Source: Pseudo-nitzschia pungens (taxonomy: Eukaryota > Bacillariophyta > Bacillariophyceae > Bacillariales > Bacillariaceae). Taken from it: 64,000 nucleotides of DNA. The DNA is taken from contig CM074761.1 of assembly GCA_037355855.1 (NCBI GenBank), forward strand, positions 806,001 through 870,000, read 5' to 3'. Position 1 is the stretch's first letter. Every line of letters begins with the position of its first letter. This document shows, piece after piece, positions 1 through 9,886 of this stretch. The position numbers and the translations under genes are program-made. The notes beneath the pieces are model-generated. The model did not search any database. It saw only the letters and a list, made by a program, of their open reading frames with translations, and was not told the origin of the DNA.

Positions 1-452
1 CTCGTCGCGGCACAGCGGCCGACTTGTCGACGTCTTTTCCCGATTGCTTTCCGAGAATCGGAACCAGGTACCGATGGTCGTGGGTCAGGAGCTGGAGAAT
101 TCCCGTCGAGGGAAGCATCGTCGTCGCCACTACGGTCGTCGAGAAAGGCTTCCTTCGTCATCGTCCCGTGATAGAAGGACAGGGCCCACAGCTTGGGGGA
201 CGAAACCGAGACGGGCGTGCAAAATGTCATGATGTTCATGGACGTTTTTCGTTGCTCGGGCATCGTGGTGGATGCTGTCGTTGCCGTCGCAAAGGACCAT
301 ACCGGTACGGAAATGGGAGGAGGTGGCGGGATCGGTGACGACGAGGACAACGACGATGACGACGACAATCCATCCACCGTCGTTCTTGCGGTTGCCATCA
401 CTACAACCGCCAGCGAGAGAGCCGCTTTCACCGACATTCTCACTTTTGCCAT
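1..452 (-). CDS. Flavin reductase-like (FMN-binding split-barrel) protein, 3' part cut off by window edge, one +1 frame slip
   Basis: This minus-strand gene runs off the left edge. From the ATG at 452 it encodes a short basic start, a hydrophobic stretch (KAALSLAVVVMATA) that could be a signal peptide, a Ser/Pro-rich spacer, then QRKTSMNIMTFCTPVSVSSP and KLWALSFYHGTMTKEAF. These resemble the start of the flavin reductase-like domain found in plants and algae, where FMN binds a split-barrel dimer. The expected continuation, GILQLLTHDHRYLVPILGKQ then SGKDVDK, lies one base forward. The frame therefore slips +1 between about 110 and 185; a surplus T in a TTT run near 157 would explain it. An in-frame ATG at 482 is an alternative start. 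Family assignment rests on motif recall, so it is moderately certain. No conclusion on substrate is possible. Confidence 0.55.
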   Translation of the reverse strand, partial: MAKVRMSVKAALSLAVVVMATARTTVDGLSSSSSLSSSSPIPPPPPISVPVWSFATATTASTTMPEQRKTSMNIMTFCTPVSVSSPKLWALSFYHGTMTKEAFLDDRSGDDDASLDGNSPAPDPRPSVPGSDSRKAIGKRRRQVGRCAAT

Positions 453-984
453 CGACGAATAAGCCTGTTGAAAAATCAACATGTAGGTCCCACCAAGAAC
501 CAAGAGATACAAGAGTCTTTGCCGATTGCACCCTGTTACAGAGAGAACGAATACCAGTACCGGTAGGGTTGCGGAAGGGAACGGGGAAAGAATGAACGCG
601 TAACCTTACGAACGAACAGATCGACGAGGATCAAGGATCTTTGACTTTTCACATACCGATAAGGTTAATTAAGATTACTTCCATCACGTTCCAAAGTGTG
701 TGCGCAACTTGTCAACCTTATTGGAAGGTTTACCTCGGAGGGTAAATCTTACTAACTTAGTGGAGTTGTATTGCGCCATCATGGCCTCTATTTAAGTACC
801 AGTAATTTTTTTTGTTGAATGACTTCGTAGTAGAGTAGTACATTTCAAAAGTACCTTACTACCCTACGAGAAGAAAGACAAGAAGTAAACCTTACAAGTA
901 ATTACCGTATTGGGGTGTGACCGATAGCAGAAGCAAGTTACGTAAAACCTTATTATTTGTAGTATCATGTGGTAGTACTACTAA
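453..984. other. Intergenic spacer, no gene recognised
   Basis: This AT-rich spacer lies upstream of the flavin-reductase-like gene. It contains several copies of the AACCTTAC-type word (near 602, 715 and 889) that recurs between genes across the window. I see no coding frame with recognisable content and no RNA gene. Confidence 0.5.
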
Positions 985-1705
985 ATAAGGGCCTATTTCT
1001 GTACAGTTCAGTCTATCTCTTGGCACACTGAATATCTTATAATAATATAAGGCTGCTAAGAGCTGGGGTAGGTAGATCTGGTACAAATCCTACTGGAAGG
1101 ACCCAGCATCCTGTCTAGCATCCTATTTACTACTAGTATCATGTCCCCCTTATTTCTGTACAGTTCTGTCTATATCTTGGCACACTGACTATCTTATAAT
1201 ATATACAAGTAGTAGCTGCTAAGAGCTGGGGTAGGTAGATCTGGTACAAGTTCTACATACAGGGCCCAGCATCCTGCTTAGCATCCTGTTCAGCAGTAGT
1301 ATCCCCCCTAGCACAGGACAGTTCCATTTGTCAATTAGCACCCCCTATAGATCTCCCAATATTGATCTGCTAAGAACTGGGGCATGTACATCTGGTACAA
1401 GTTCTACATACAGGGCCCAGCATCCTGCTTAGCATCCTGTTCAGTATTCCCCTTAGCCCAGTATGGTTTGGTTTATCAGCTAGCATCCTGTAGATCTCCC
1501 AATATTGATCTGATAAGAACTGGGGCACGTACATCTGGTACAAATTCTACATACAGGGCCCAGCATCCTCCTGCTTGGCATCCTGTTCAGTATCCCCCTT
1601 AGCCCAGCAGTATGGTTTGGTTTATCAGTTAGCATCCTGTAGATCTCCCAATATTGATCTGATAAGAACTGGGGCACGTACCGTACATCTGGTACAAATT
1701 CTAAT
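985..1705. repeat. Tandem array of about five diverged ~150-bp units
   Basis: The landmark AGCTGGGG/AACTGGGG followed by GTACATCTGGTACAA occurs at 1061, 1224, 1375, 1518 and 1667, giving steps of 163, 151, 143 and 149 bases. Within units, CAGGGCCCAGCATCCTGC, TAGATCTCCCAATATTGATC and TTAGCCCAGTATGG recur. The first two units share a different left part (TTTCTGTACAGTTC, TCTTGGCACACTGA) that the later units lack. The units therefore form two related subtypes joined head to tail. Small open frames inside the array repeat the same peptide and look like by-products of the repetition. There is no spacer/repeat alternation of CRISPR type. Confidence 0.85.
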
Positions 1706-2529
1706 CTTATCTTGCGATTCCCTGCCTTTCCCAGTCAAAATAAGGAAAGTCGCTATACTGAAAGAGTCTTCTTCTACAAATACGAAGTCATTACGAAGTA
1801 CAAGTAAGATTACTTCGTAACTTACTTCGTACTACTAGTATTATTACGAAGTATTATTTTGTGGTTTTGATTGAATGAATTATGAATTCATCAAAAGTGA
1901 ATCCAAAAGGATCGACCCGCCAAAACGGATGATGGACAGGCAGTACGTACCGTAGGAAATATCCTCCGCCCCTGAAATGAGAACTCGCACCTCCTCCCTT
2001 GTTGTGGTTTACCATACATGAATCGGTAATTACCTGTACCGTTACATACGGTATCTTACTACAGTAGGAAGTTACTCAGACATGCCGTTTCTAGCATTGC
2101 CTGTACATTTTTCTGGTGTGGAATGCACATGGCAATATTATTTTTTTCTACATTACTCTGTAACTTAGTGTACGAAGCCTACTTTGTATTACTTGTATCT
2201 CCAAATCAATAACATGAACGGTGGAGGGTGGGGGAATGCAAACACCGATACAAGCAGTCGCAATCCGCACGGTAATTACGGTAAGTTAACTTATCCGGTT
2301 CTCGTAATCGTACTCCTAAGCTTACTCCTAAGCTTTGTCCGTCTATCCTTATATTATTTCATCGCAGAGGCTTGTACTAATCTGATACACTCGTAGTTAG
2401 AAAGAAACCAATAATAACTTACCACCGACTTCTATCTCCAAATCATTTAACGGCATTGCAACCACAAAGGAGAAACTGAAACACCACCCGACCACAATTT
2501 CGATACTGCACTGATCATTCTCCACAATC
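1706..2529. other. Upstream spacer of the CCCH/WD40 gene
   Basis: From 1745 to 1860 the spacer is packed with TACTTCGTA/TACGAAGTA words in both orientations (at least five). The rest is plain AT-rich sequence. The 2400-2529 stretch directly precedes the next start codon and would be its promoter and 5' leader, but I cannot point to a defined element. Confidence 0.4.
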
Positions 2530-3948
2530 ATGTCTGGATTCGGCGGAGGCGGCTTCGGAGGCGGCTTCGGAGGCAGCAACAGAAACAGCAGCAGCAGCAG
2601 CAACAACAACAGCTCGTGGGGAGGCCGCAGCGGAGGCCGTGGTGGCCGATCGGGCGGGAGAGGAAGAGGACGCGGCAGAGGACGGGGGCGAGGCGGTCAC
2701 CAGAGCAACCACGGTCCAAAGGGACTCCTCAATATCTGCCGAGACTTTACCCAGCGAAACGGAAATTGCCGGAACAAGAACACCTGTTCCTTCGTGCACG
2801 CCATAAAACTACACGCCCAGATCGAGGCCACCTCACGGGACGACAACAGCGGCAACAGTCACGGCAACAACGGATTCAACTCCAGCTCCAATGCCAACCA
2901 ATACCACGAAGTCACGTCGGTAGCTATCTGGGACATGGGCGGAGGAAACTTTAAAATCTTTACCGGATCCAAGGACGGCTTCTGGAGACTCTGGAGTTTC
3001 AATCCACAATCCAGCAACTTTGAGAAAGAATTCGAGCACCAAATGGGGGGATCGGTGGAATCTCTCGTGGTCGCCTCCAATTTCTTGTTTTGTGGATTCG
3101 AGGGAATTTCCAAGGCCCTCCCGGAGGTCACGGTGGGAATGGTGCACGCCTGGAACCTCGCCAGCCCGAACGATCCGCCCCTCGAATTCCACATGCAACC
3201 GAACCTCATCCCGTACGCCCACCCGTCGGCCGTAAAGAAATTGCTGGTGGTGGAGGGCCAAAAAATCATAAGCGGCTCCAAGGACGGATCGATCAAGCTC
3301 TGGACCTTTGAGGCTCCCTCGGCGGCAAACCCCAAGGGAGCCTTTGTGCTGACGCAAAGCCTCCTGGGACACGCGCGGGAAATCACCGGGCTGGTGGACG
3401 TCGGGCCGAATCTCTGGTCCTGCAGCGCGGACGGTTCGATCCGGATATGGGACATGGCCAAGCCCGGAGCTCCCTGCCAGCACTTTATCAGCATGTCGTC
3501 GCCGCCGACCGGCGGGAACGCCGGAAGCGGACCCGGCCACACCAACGCCGTCACGGGACTCCAAAAATTTAAGAGCACCTCCGGAGACTTTGTGCTGAGC
3601 TGCTCGCTGGACGGGACCGTCAAGGCCTGGAACGGAGGGACCGGCCAGTGCGTGGTCAGCGAGAATCACGAGGATGGAGTCGTCTCCATGTCCATGATCG
3701 GGGACAAGGACGGCAAGCCGTGCTTGTTGCTGGGCTGCGAGTCGGGCACCATGTATATTCGAAACCTAGAGCCGACCGCTAAGTTGCATCAGGCCTTCAC
3801 GGTGATCATCAATCTGTGGAACAGCAACGCGACCATCCACAACGGGGCCGTGAAGACCCTGTGCCGGGGTCCTGCCGGAACCTTTTATTCGGGCGGAGCC
3901 GACGGGAAGGTATTGATGTACCAAATAACGGGAGATCTTGGCTTGTAA
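2530..3948 (+). CDS. CCCH zinc finger plus WD40-repeat protein (plant ZFWD-like)
   Basis: This is a single-exon gene of 472 aa. It starts with a Gly-rich region (GFGGGGFGGG), an Asn/Ser tract and an RG-rich segment (about residues 36-55) typical of RNA-binding proteins. A single CCCH finger follows, with Cys70, Cys80, Cys86 and His90 (C-x9-C-x5-C-x3-H, slightly longer than the usual C-x8-C). The rest, about 120-470, reads as WD40 blades: IFTGSKDGFWRLWSF, IISGSKDGSIKLWTF, LWSCSADGSIRIWDM, VLSCSLDGTVKAWNG and FYSGGADGKVLMY. This order (finger, then propeller) matches plant ZFWD proteins, so a role as an RNA-binding scaffold is likely but its target is unknown. The gene converges with the amino-acid permease, whose stop lies 368 bases away. 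Confidence 0.85.
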   Translation: MSGFGGGGFGGGFGGSNRNSSSSSNNNSSWGGRSGGRGGRSGGRGRGRGRGRGRGGHQSNHGPKGLLNICRDFTQRNGNCRNKNTCSFVHAIKLHAQIEATSRDDNSGNSHGNNGFNSSSNANQYHEVTSVAIWDMGGGNFKIFTGSKDGFWRLWSFNPQSSNFEKEFEHQMGGSVESLVVASNFLFCGFEGISKALPEVTVGMVHAWNLASPNDPPLEFHMQPNLIPYAHPSAVKKLLVVEGQKIISGSKDGSIKLWTFEAPSAANPKGAFVLTQSLLGHAREITGLVDVGPNLWSCSADGSIRIWDMAKPGAPCQHFISMSSPPTGGNAGSGPGHTNAVTGLQKFKSTSGDFVLSCSLDGTVKAWNGGTGQCVVSENHEDGVVSMSMIGDKDGKPCLLLGCESGTMYIRNLEPTAKLHQAFTVIINLWNSNATIHNGAVKTLCRGPAGTFYSGGADGKVLMYQITGDLGL

Positions 3949-4316
3949 AGCAACGCAAGGCAAAAGCCCTCTGTCGAGGTTGGCACAAGCATAGAACGAA
4001 TGATAATGATTTTTAATCAATAATCGATTTGTCTAGAAAACCGATCGTGATCGGCACTACTACACGTAGAGTTTTACGAATCGAGTGGAGCATTGCGAAT
4101 GCCGATCGGACGAAACGCGGGATGCGATGCCAAATAATAATAATAGAGCAATATCAACGATAGAAACCTCTGTGTGTGTGTTTGCGTAGCTGTACGTACA
4201 ACGGCTGGTTGCGACCCGGAATAATGTACAAAACCGCGTTGATTGTGCGATGCTCGAAAGCATGGCCCAGCGAATGGTTCTTAAGAATTAAAAGAAGTGC
4301 TTCTCGAAAGAAAAAA

Positions 4317-6677
4317 CTACCATTTGATTATTGTAGCGATAGTGGCCACGACCATGGCACCGAGTCCCAGAGCGGCAATCACCTTGTTCTGCAACCGCCG
4401 TTGATCCGACAGGTAGTATCCGTCGTTGCCGGCCCCTCCGGGTGACAGCGAGGCGAGCTTGTTGTGGATCAGGGGTGGAAAGACAAAGGCCAGAGGGCAG
4501 CCGAGCAAGCCACCCATCAGACTCACCACCTTGTCCAGTCGTTCCATCGTCAGGGCCGCCACCAATCCCAATGCGCAAACCAACAGCGACGACATGACGT
4601 CGCGGCGTTGTAATATCTGGAGTGCTTGGAACAGCGTGTTGTTGCTTCGGAAGACATCCCAGGTCGACGCCCTCTGGAGAACAGTCGCGGCGGCGGTGCA
4701 CGTGATTTCGAGAGATGGAAAATTCTGGAGCGGAAAGGTCAGCATCACCGCCACGCTATACGCCAGTTGCACCGTTGTAGCCAGCTTGCTGTCTTCCGGC
4801 AGCGACGTCGTCATGACAGTGTGGACCTCGTTCCCAAAGGACATCCAACAAAATATCCCAAAGAATGTGTAGAACCATATAATGCACAATATCACATTCG
4901 GATACATTTGTGGAAAATACTTGCGATCTTGTGGAGCCGCGACTGCTTCCTGAAGGGGTATTAACAGTGTGATGGAACCCTCGAATAGAAGAACCTATTG
5001 TTCGGTAGAAAGAAAGTCGCACGTGAGATTCGACAAAGTCCGAGAACGCTGGACGGGACGACCGCAGGAATGACCAAACAAGAGTTGATACGCGTTTCCT
5101 CCAACTCTTGGTCTCTCTCTATTCTCTATGTATATCTTTATTTATGTTCCTCCATGGTAGTTTGATCGAATTTGTACTCGACGCAGACCCCACATTTTTC
5201 CGCACGGGCTCCATTCCAGGACACCCGAAAAAAAATCACATATCACTTACACTGGTTCCAATGAATAAAAACCATCCATCGCTATTGAACGCCGACAGAT
5301 TGAAAAATTTGTACATCATTTCTGCCAGAGGTCCACGTTCCGCGTCTTCGTCATTCTCGTCGGCATCATCCCCCGGACCGGCCGGGGCGGGAACAATGGC
5401 ATTCCCAAAGGCAAATGCCAGACACAAGATCAAACCATACATGATCAGAGCGTTCGCGAGCGCATTCGTAACAGTCAAATGACGAATTTCTCGAATCCAG
5501 CTCAGCGGGATTTGTAGAAAGACCATCAAGAACAAGAACACAGAGGTGGATACATTGACACCAAACAACGCACGGCAACTGCTCTTCATATTTTGCGGAA
5601 CGAATATGAGATACGTGAGGCAAACTCCCGATTGCACTGACGAAAAATCACGACACGGCACCACGTCAATAGGGAATTAAGCAGTATATTATCGCACGAT
5701 CAATCGAAACGAATAAGTCCAAAACACAAGACGTTGTTCAATGAGAAGAATAAAATGCCAGGTGAGTCTCAAATGCGTTCCAAATTTCAATACAAGATAG
5801 ACAAAAAAGACCAGAGCCGAGAAACATCCAACAGCGACCAATCGTTTCCTTCCTGACTATGCCAAGACACTCCAAATTCCACAACACGCCAGTGGAAGCT
5901 GCTGAATGCAAAGAGGGATCACATGTGGTACTTACTTGCGGCGATTCCAATCTTGACCAAATTTTGACCATTCGAACCAAATGCCTTCTTGGCGAGATCC
6001 GGATACGACGGCGTTGTCGCAGCAGATTGAGAGGATGGTGAATTTGCAATATTCTTGCCCTTACGACCAGTTTTACCCACCAAGGCTCCTTCGAGGAATT
6101 CATTTTCGAATACCTCGGCATTGTCGCCATCATTCATAGTTTCGTCTGCACTCATTCGGCTGGTGGTCTTTCGGAGCTCTTTCATTTCCAAAACAGCATC
6201 ATTCTGCCCACCTTCGACGCCATCGCCAACGCCATCCAGTTGCATCAATCTCTTTCGCTTCTTCGTTTCGATTTTCCAGCATTCTAACAACGAGGCACTG
6301 CTGGCTAGGTACAATGCCGTTGATGCAAACAACATCGGAACAGCAATGACCCATCCGGCCTTGGCAAATCCGTGCGGGAGATACAATATAGCTGGTCCGA
6401 CCATCCCCTTGATAATTCCTAAAACAGCAGACTTCAAATCTCCACCAAGACCATGTGCGTGCGGATCTCCCGATATCGCTGCCGCTGGGTTACAACCATT
6501 CGAAGTTGGGGTGATTGCGCCGGCAATTAGAATGCCGTCGTCTGTGTCGTCTGTTTGCAATTGCGATCTGTAGTTGAACTCATCTTCGTTGTGATCACCG
6601 TCTATATAGCGGTCACCCATTTCCAGAGGAGAGAATTTTATTCGACTTTTTGGTGATGTAAGTCTCTTGTCGTTCAT
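4317..6677 (-). CDS. Amino-acid/auxin permease family (AAAP, SLC32/36/38-like) transporter, three exons
   Basis: Exons on the minus strand are 6677-5936, 5636-5251 and 4994-4317. Donors are A|GTAAGTACC and AGT|GTAAGTG; acceptors are TCAG|TG and AATAG|GTT. The phases match and give 601 aa. The N-terminal ~90 residues are soluble. TM1 starts with the family-typical LKSAVLGIIKGMVGPAILYL and PHGFAKAGW. Exon 2 opens with QSGVCLTYLIFVPQN, another AAAP hallmark. A charged loop (about residues 125-225) separates TM2 from the rest. Exon 3 carries QEAVAAPQ, the WFYTFFGIFCWMSFGNEV helix, FPLQNFPSLE and the last helices. The protein should be an 11-TM proton- or sodium-coupled amino-acid carrier at the plasma or vacuolar membrane. 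Substrate cannot be told. The upstream 6678-6800 stretch would hold its promoter. Confidence 0.88.
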
Positions 6678-9600
6678 CTTCCCAACTGGTGCACGTCCGT
6701 GTTGTGCTTAGTATCTCTCAACTCCAGCAACCACGATGAGCGACGGAGGACGAAAGACGAAACCGAACTACGAGTTAAGATTACGAACTGTTTTCGTACG
6801 AGTAGAATGCAAGGGTTGGAGGGATAACTATTTTTTTGCCGAAAAATCTTGGTAATTAAACCTTACCCATATTGAACACGACACCGGCTAATGAATACCG
6901 GTAGGCGGTGCTCGTTGGTGGTAAGCTTATTCATACCGGTAGGCGGCTGGTACAAAGTCGAGCAGGATATGAGTAAAAAATTATGTTGCCGGCTCCGGGC
7001 ACACGGGTTTGAATACTTTTAGTATGCTTCGTTGATACTAAACAAACATACAAGATGCCGCATTCACCGAATACTGCATTAAGTAGGTAAATTAATTACA
7101 GTCTCCTCTTCGCTAAAAAGGTGAGCACAACACAAAGCTATCCGTTAAAATCGTACATGCACGTGGAAAAAGATCCGGAACGAAGGAGATCTGTTCGGAA
7201 CTAAGCCTTACCGTACGGTACAGCACCACTACGGTAAAAACCTTAGTATTGTATTGAAAATAAATCCCGGATAGCTCATGATGTATCGGTACAAACCCTT
7301 GCTCTTTGAGACATATTTTCGATCGCACGATTCGATTCTGTAGTCTTACCAACTGAAGAGTGCAGAAGAACATTTTGCAGGTTGGATGCAGCATTGATCA
7401 CCAGTAGTTCATAGTAAACACCACCAACAGCATGAGTTGCTGCTACTACTAGTAGTAGTACTACTACTACTACTAGTCGAACGAAAAAGAACCCCGGGGT
7501 GCATTTTCTGGACGCCTTCTTCACAGAAGAAGATGATGGCAAACAATGCATCATGACAATTACTATACTACTACTAATCTAGTAGTAGTACTACTAAGAG
7601 GAGGAGGAGGAGGGGACTGCTGCTACTAGTAGTAGCACTACTAAGACTAGTACTAATGCTTGTTGTAGTAGGATTGCTCTAGTTTTACTAGGATACTACT
7701 ACTATAACTTTAGTTGGACCTACTAGAGTAGTAGCAGCACCAATTGAAGATCTCGGGTAAAGAAGCCGATTGATGAGGATTCCTGGTGGTGGTAAAATAG
7801 GTTGCTACATGTTGTGTACTAGTACTACTACTAGTACTACTAGTACTAGTAGTACTTCTTGTTGTACTACTAGTACACCGCCACCAGCAACAGCAGCAGG
7901 AGTGTGGTGGCGTCCCAAAAAAAACAGAAAAAAAGTCACTTCTTAGCAGTATGGTCGTGCTGGAAGTAAGGTCTTGCTTTGTTGTATCCAATCAATGGCT
8001 ATTAGTACAAGGACAAGTGCTTCGTGGTAGTAGAATCGAGGGGGCTTCCTTCATCAGTTCCATCATCATCGCTGTAAGTCGTAGTCGTCCGGGTTCGTAC
8101 GAGTAACCTTATGACCGTAACCTTATCGGAGAATTTCGTATCCAGTGTCATGGAATGCCAAGCCGTGTTCTCGTATTGCTTTTTTCATCGCGATAAGTAA
8201 GTTACCGTAATTAAAGGTTGCTCGTACGTAGGACCAAACTGAGATCCGCACGGTAGCAGCGAAAGATCCGGGACTGTTCCTCTTTTTCGCGTGTGATTGA
8301 TTTGTGTGCTAAGTTACTAGTACAAACGCTCCAGTGATATAATTACTATTATCATGCTGCCAGCAGTAATTAACAAGGTAATCTTACACACTAACTACTA
8401 CTTGTACTTCGTACTTAGTATTACTAGTAGTAGTCCTAATTCCTACTACTAATAACGCGCGTTCTTCCTCCGGTAGTACAACTAGTACTAGCTACTACTA
8501 CTACTACTACTAGTAATACGACAGGGGGGAGTAATCAACAGTCCTTCAAAATACATGCTACTTGAGATCATTGTGAGATTGCTGCATACTCCCTGGAGTC
8601 GTCCTAGCTTCAAACTCCACCAGTCCAAATTAGGGAAAATGAAAATGGTGTCTTTTATGGTGTTAATGCGTAGCATGCAGTTGAAGGTGAGGAACACCAA
8701 CAACAAGTTGAAGACACACACTTCTTGTGTTTGTACGTTACCAGCGAGGCACTGTTCCAAGGAATTCGAAGCAATCTCATGTTCTTTAGTAATGCTGACA
8801 ATCAACAATATGTTGACGTCCCTCTGATGCATGATTGCTTGTTCTTGTTCTTGTTGTTGTTGTTGTTGTTGTTGTTGTACAGCACCACCAGGAGGAGTAT
8901 TCAAAGAAGCTCTATCCTAGCATACTATCGATGATTCTTACCGGGATCGCTCCCGTTTTATTTTGGTTGTTGACTACAAGAAGATAAGAGGACCTCAGCA
9001 GCCGCCCGCGGAACGCCATCTGCAGGAGGATACATAGTAGTAGTAGTAGTACCGTAGTGTACCGGCGTTACGACACTTCATTCAAATTTTTTTACTCGTG
9101 TTTCGAAGCCCAGAAAATGAGGAGATGAGAAAGTGAGTTTCATTCGGTTCGAACACAACTGATTTTCTCATTTTTGAGGTTCGAGTTGTACCACTTGTTT
9201 TGTATAGCCCGTCTAATATTTTGTCCGGCAATGAATCTTTTGCGTCAGAAATCACAGCTTTCTTCAATCACTGTCCTTCATATATATCGTCCTGTCTTTT
9301 TAGTCAGAATGCGCTACCAAAGTGTACAAGTGAGAGTTCGTGTTGATCGTCAATTTTGGTTCTTCTTCTCGTTGCACTCTTTAAATCGGTATTGTTGCAA
9401 ATCGTGTAGAATTTTGAATATCATCAATGAAATTCGTATGATAATTTAAACCCTACCGACATTACTTAAGCTTTCCGGGAGCACTCCCAAGTGTAACACC
9501 GGTCCCGATCTGATTCTTTTACATTTACTTAGAAAATTTCTAGTTTTAGGATGTTCTCGGTTCATGTCCGTTCGTTTTTCAGAAATTCTATTCTATGCTC

Positions 9601-9886
9601 CTGTAATTCCATCCCTGAATCATAAGTTTTTTGAAACGCATGATTGTTACGTATTTTGAATACCTGAACGGTAGGATTATTTTTTTTGTTGTTGATTCAA
9701 AACATCCCACAAGGTAACAACATCTCGACATCTAAACATCAGATGGTTCTTCTTGAAGTCAATGAATGAAAGCTTGTTCGCTCTGATCCCACCCAAAGTT
9801 GCGATTGATTATTCGAAAGATTGATAGATCGATAGAGATCTTTGCTGTTGTCTGCTCCTGTGGCGAAGCAAAGAAAGAAAATTACC
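6678..9886. other. Repeat-rich intergenic region without recognised genes
   Basis: About 3.2 kb separate the permease from class C receptor 1. The region contains a short duplication (CATACCGGTAGGCGG-like, near 6893 and 6935), clustered (CTA/TAG)n microsatellites, a (TTG)n run near 8845-8878, and scattered AACCTTAC words. Open frames here consist largely of microsatellite translations or lack any recognisable motif. The last ~200 bases are the likely promoter of the receptor gene. Confidence 0.5.
7441..7872. repeat. Clustered ACTAGTAGTACTACTAGT-type microsatellites
   Basis: Three blocks (about 7446-7478, 7563-7655 and 7815-7872) consist of CTA/TAG/GTA triplets that switch strand every few units, so they are self-complementary (for example TAGTAGTAGTACTACTACTA). 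A comparable block occurs at 8460-8517 and a short one at 43021-43047. Such alternating triplet runs can fold into hairpins and are prone to length change. Confidence 0.75.

Noticed and set aside
130..531. A 133-codon minus-strand frame at the left edge
   Set aside because: A different frame on the same strand contains the flavin-reductase-like motifs; this one is a shadow.
1061..1705. CRISPR-like array
   Set aside because: Whole 150-bp units repeat with gradual divergence. There are no short constant repeats separated by unique spacers, and the genome is eukaryotic.
8488..8904. A 138-codon minus-strand frame with poly-Gln
   Set aside because: Its start lies in a TTG/CAA microsatellite and the rest has no recognisable domain or splice context.
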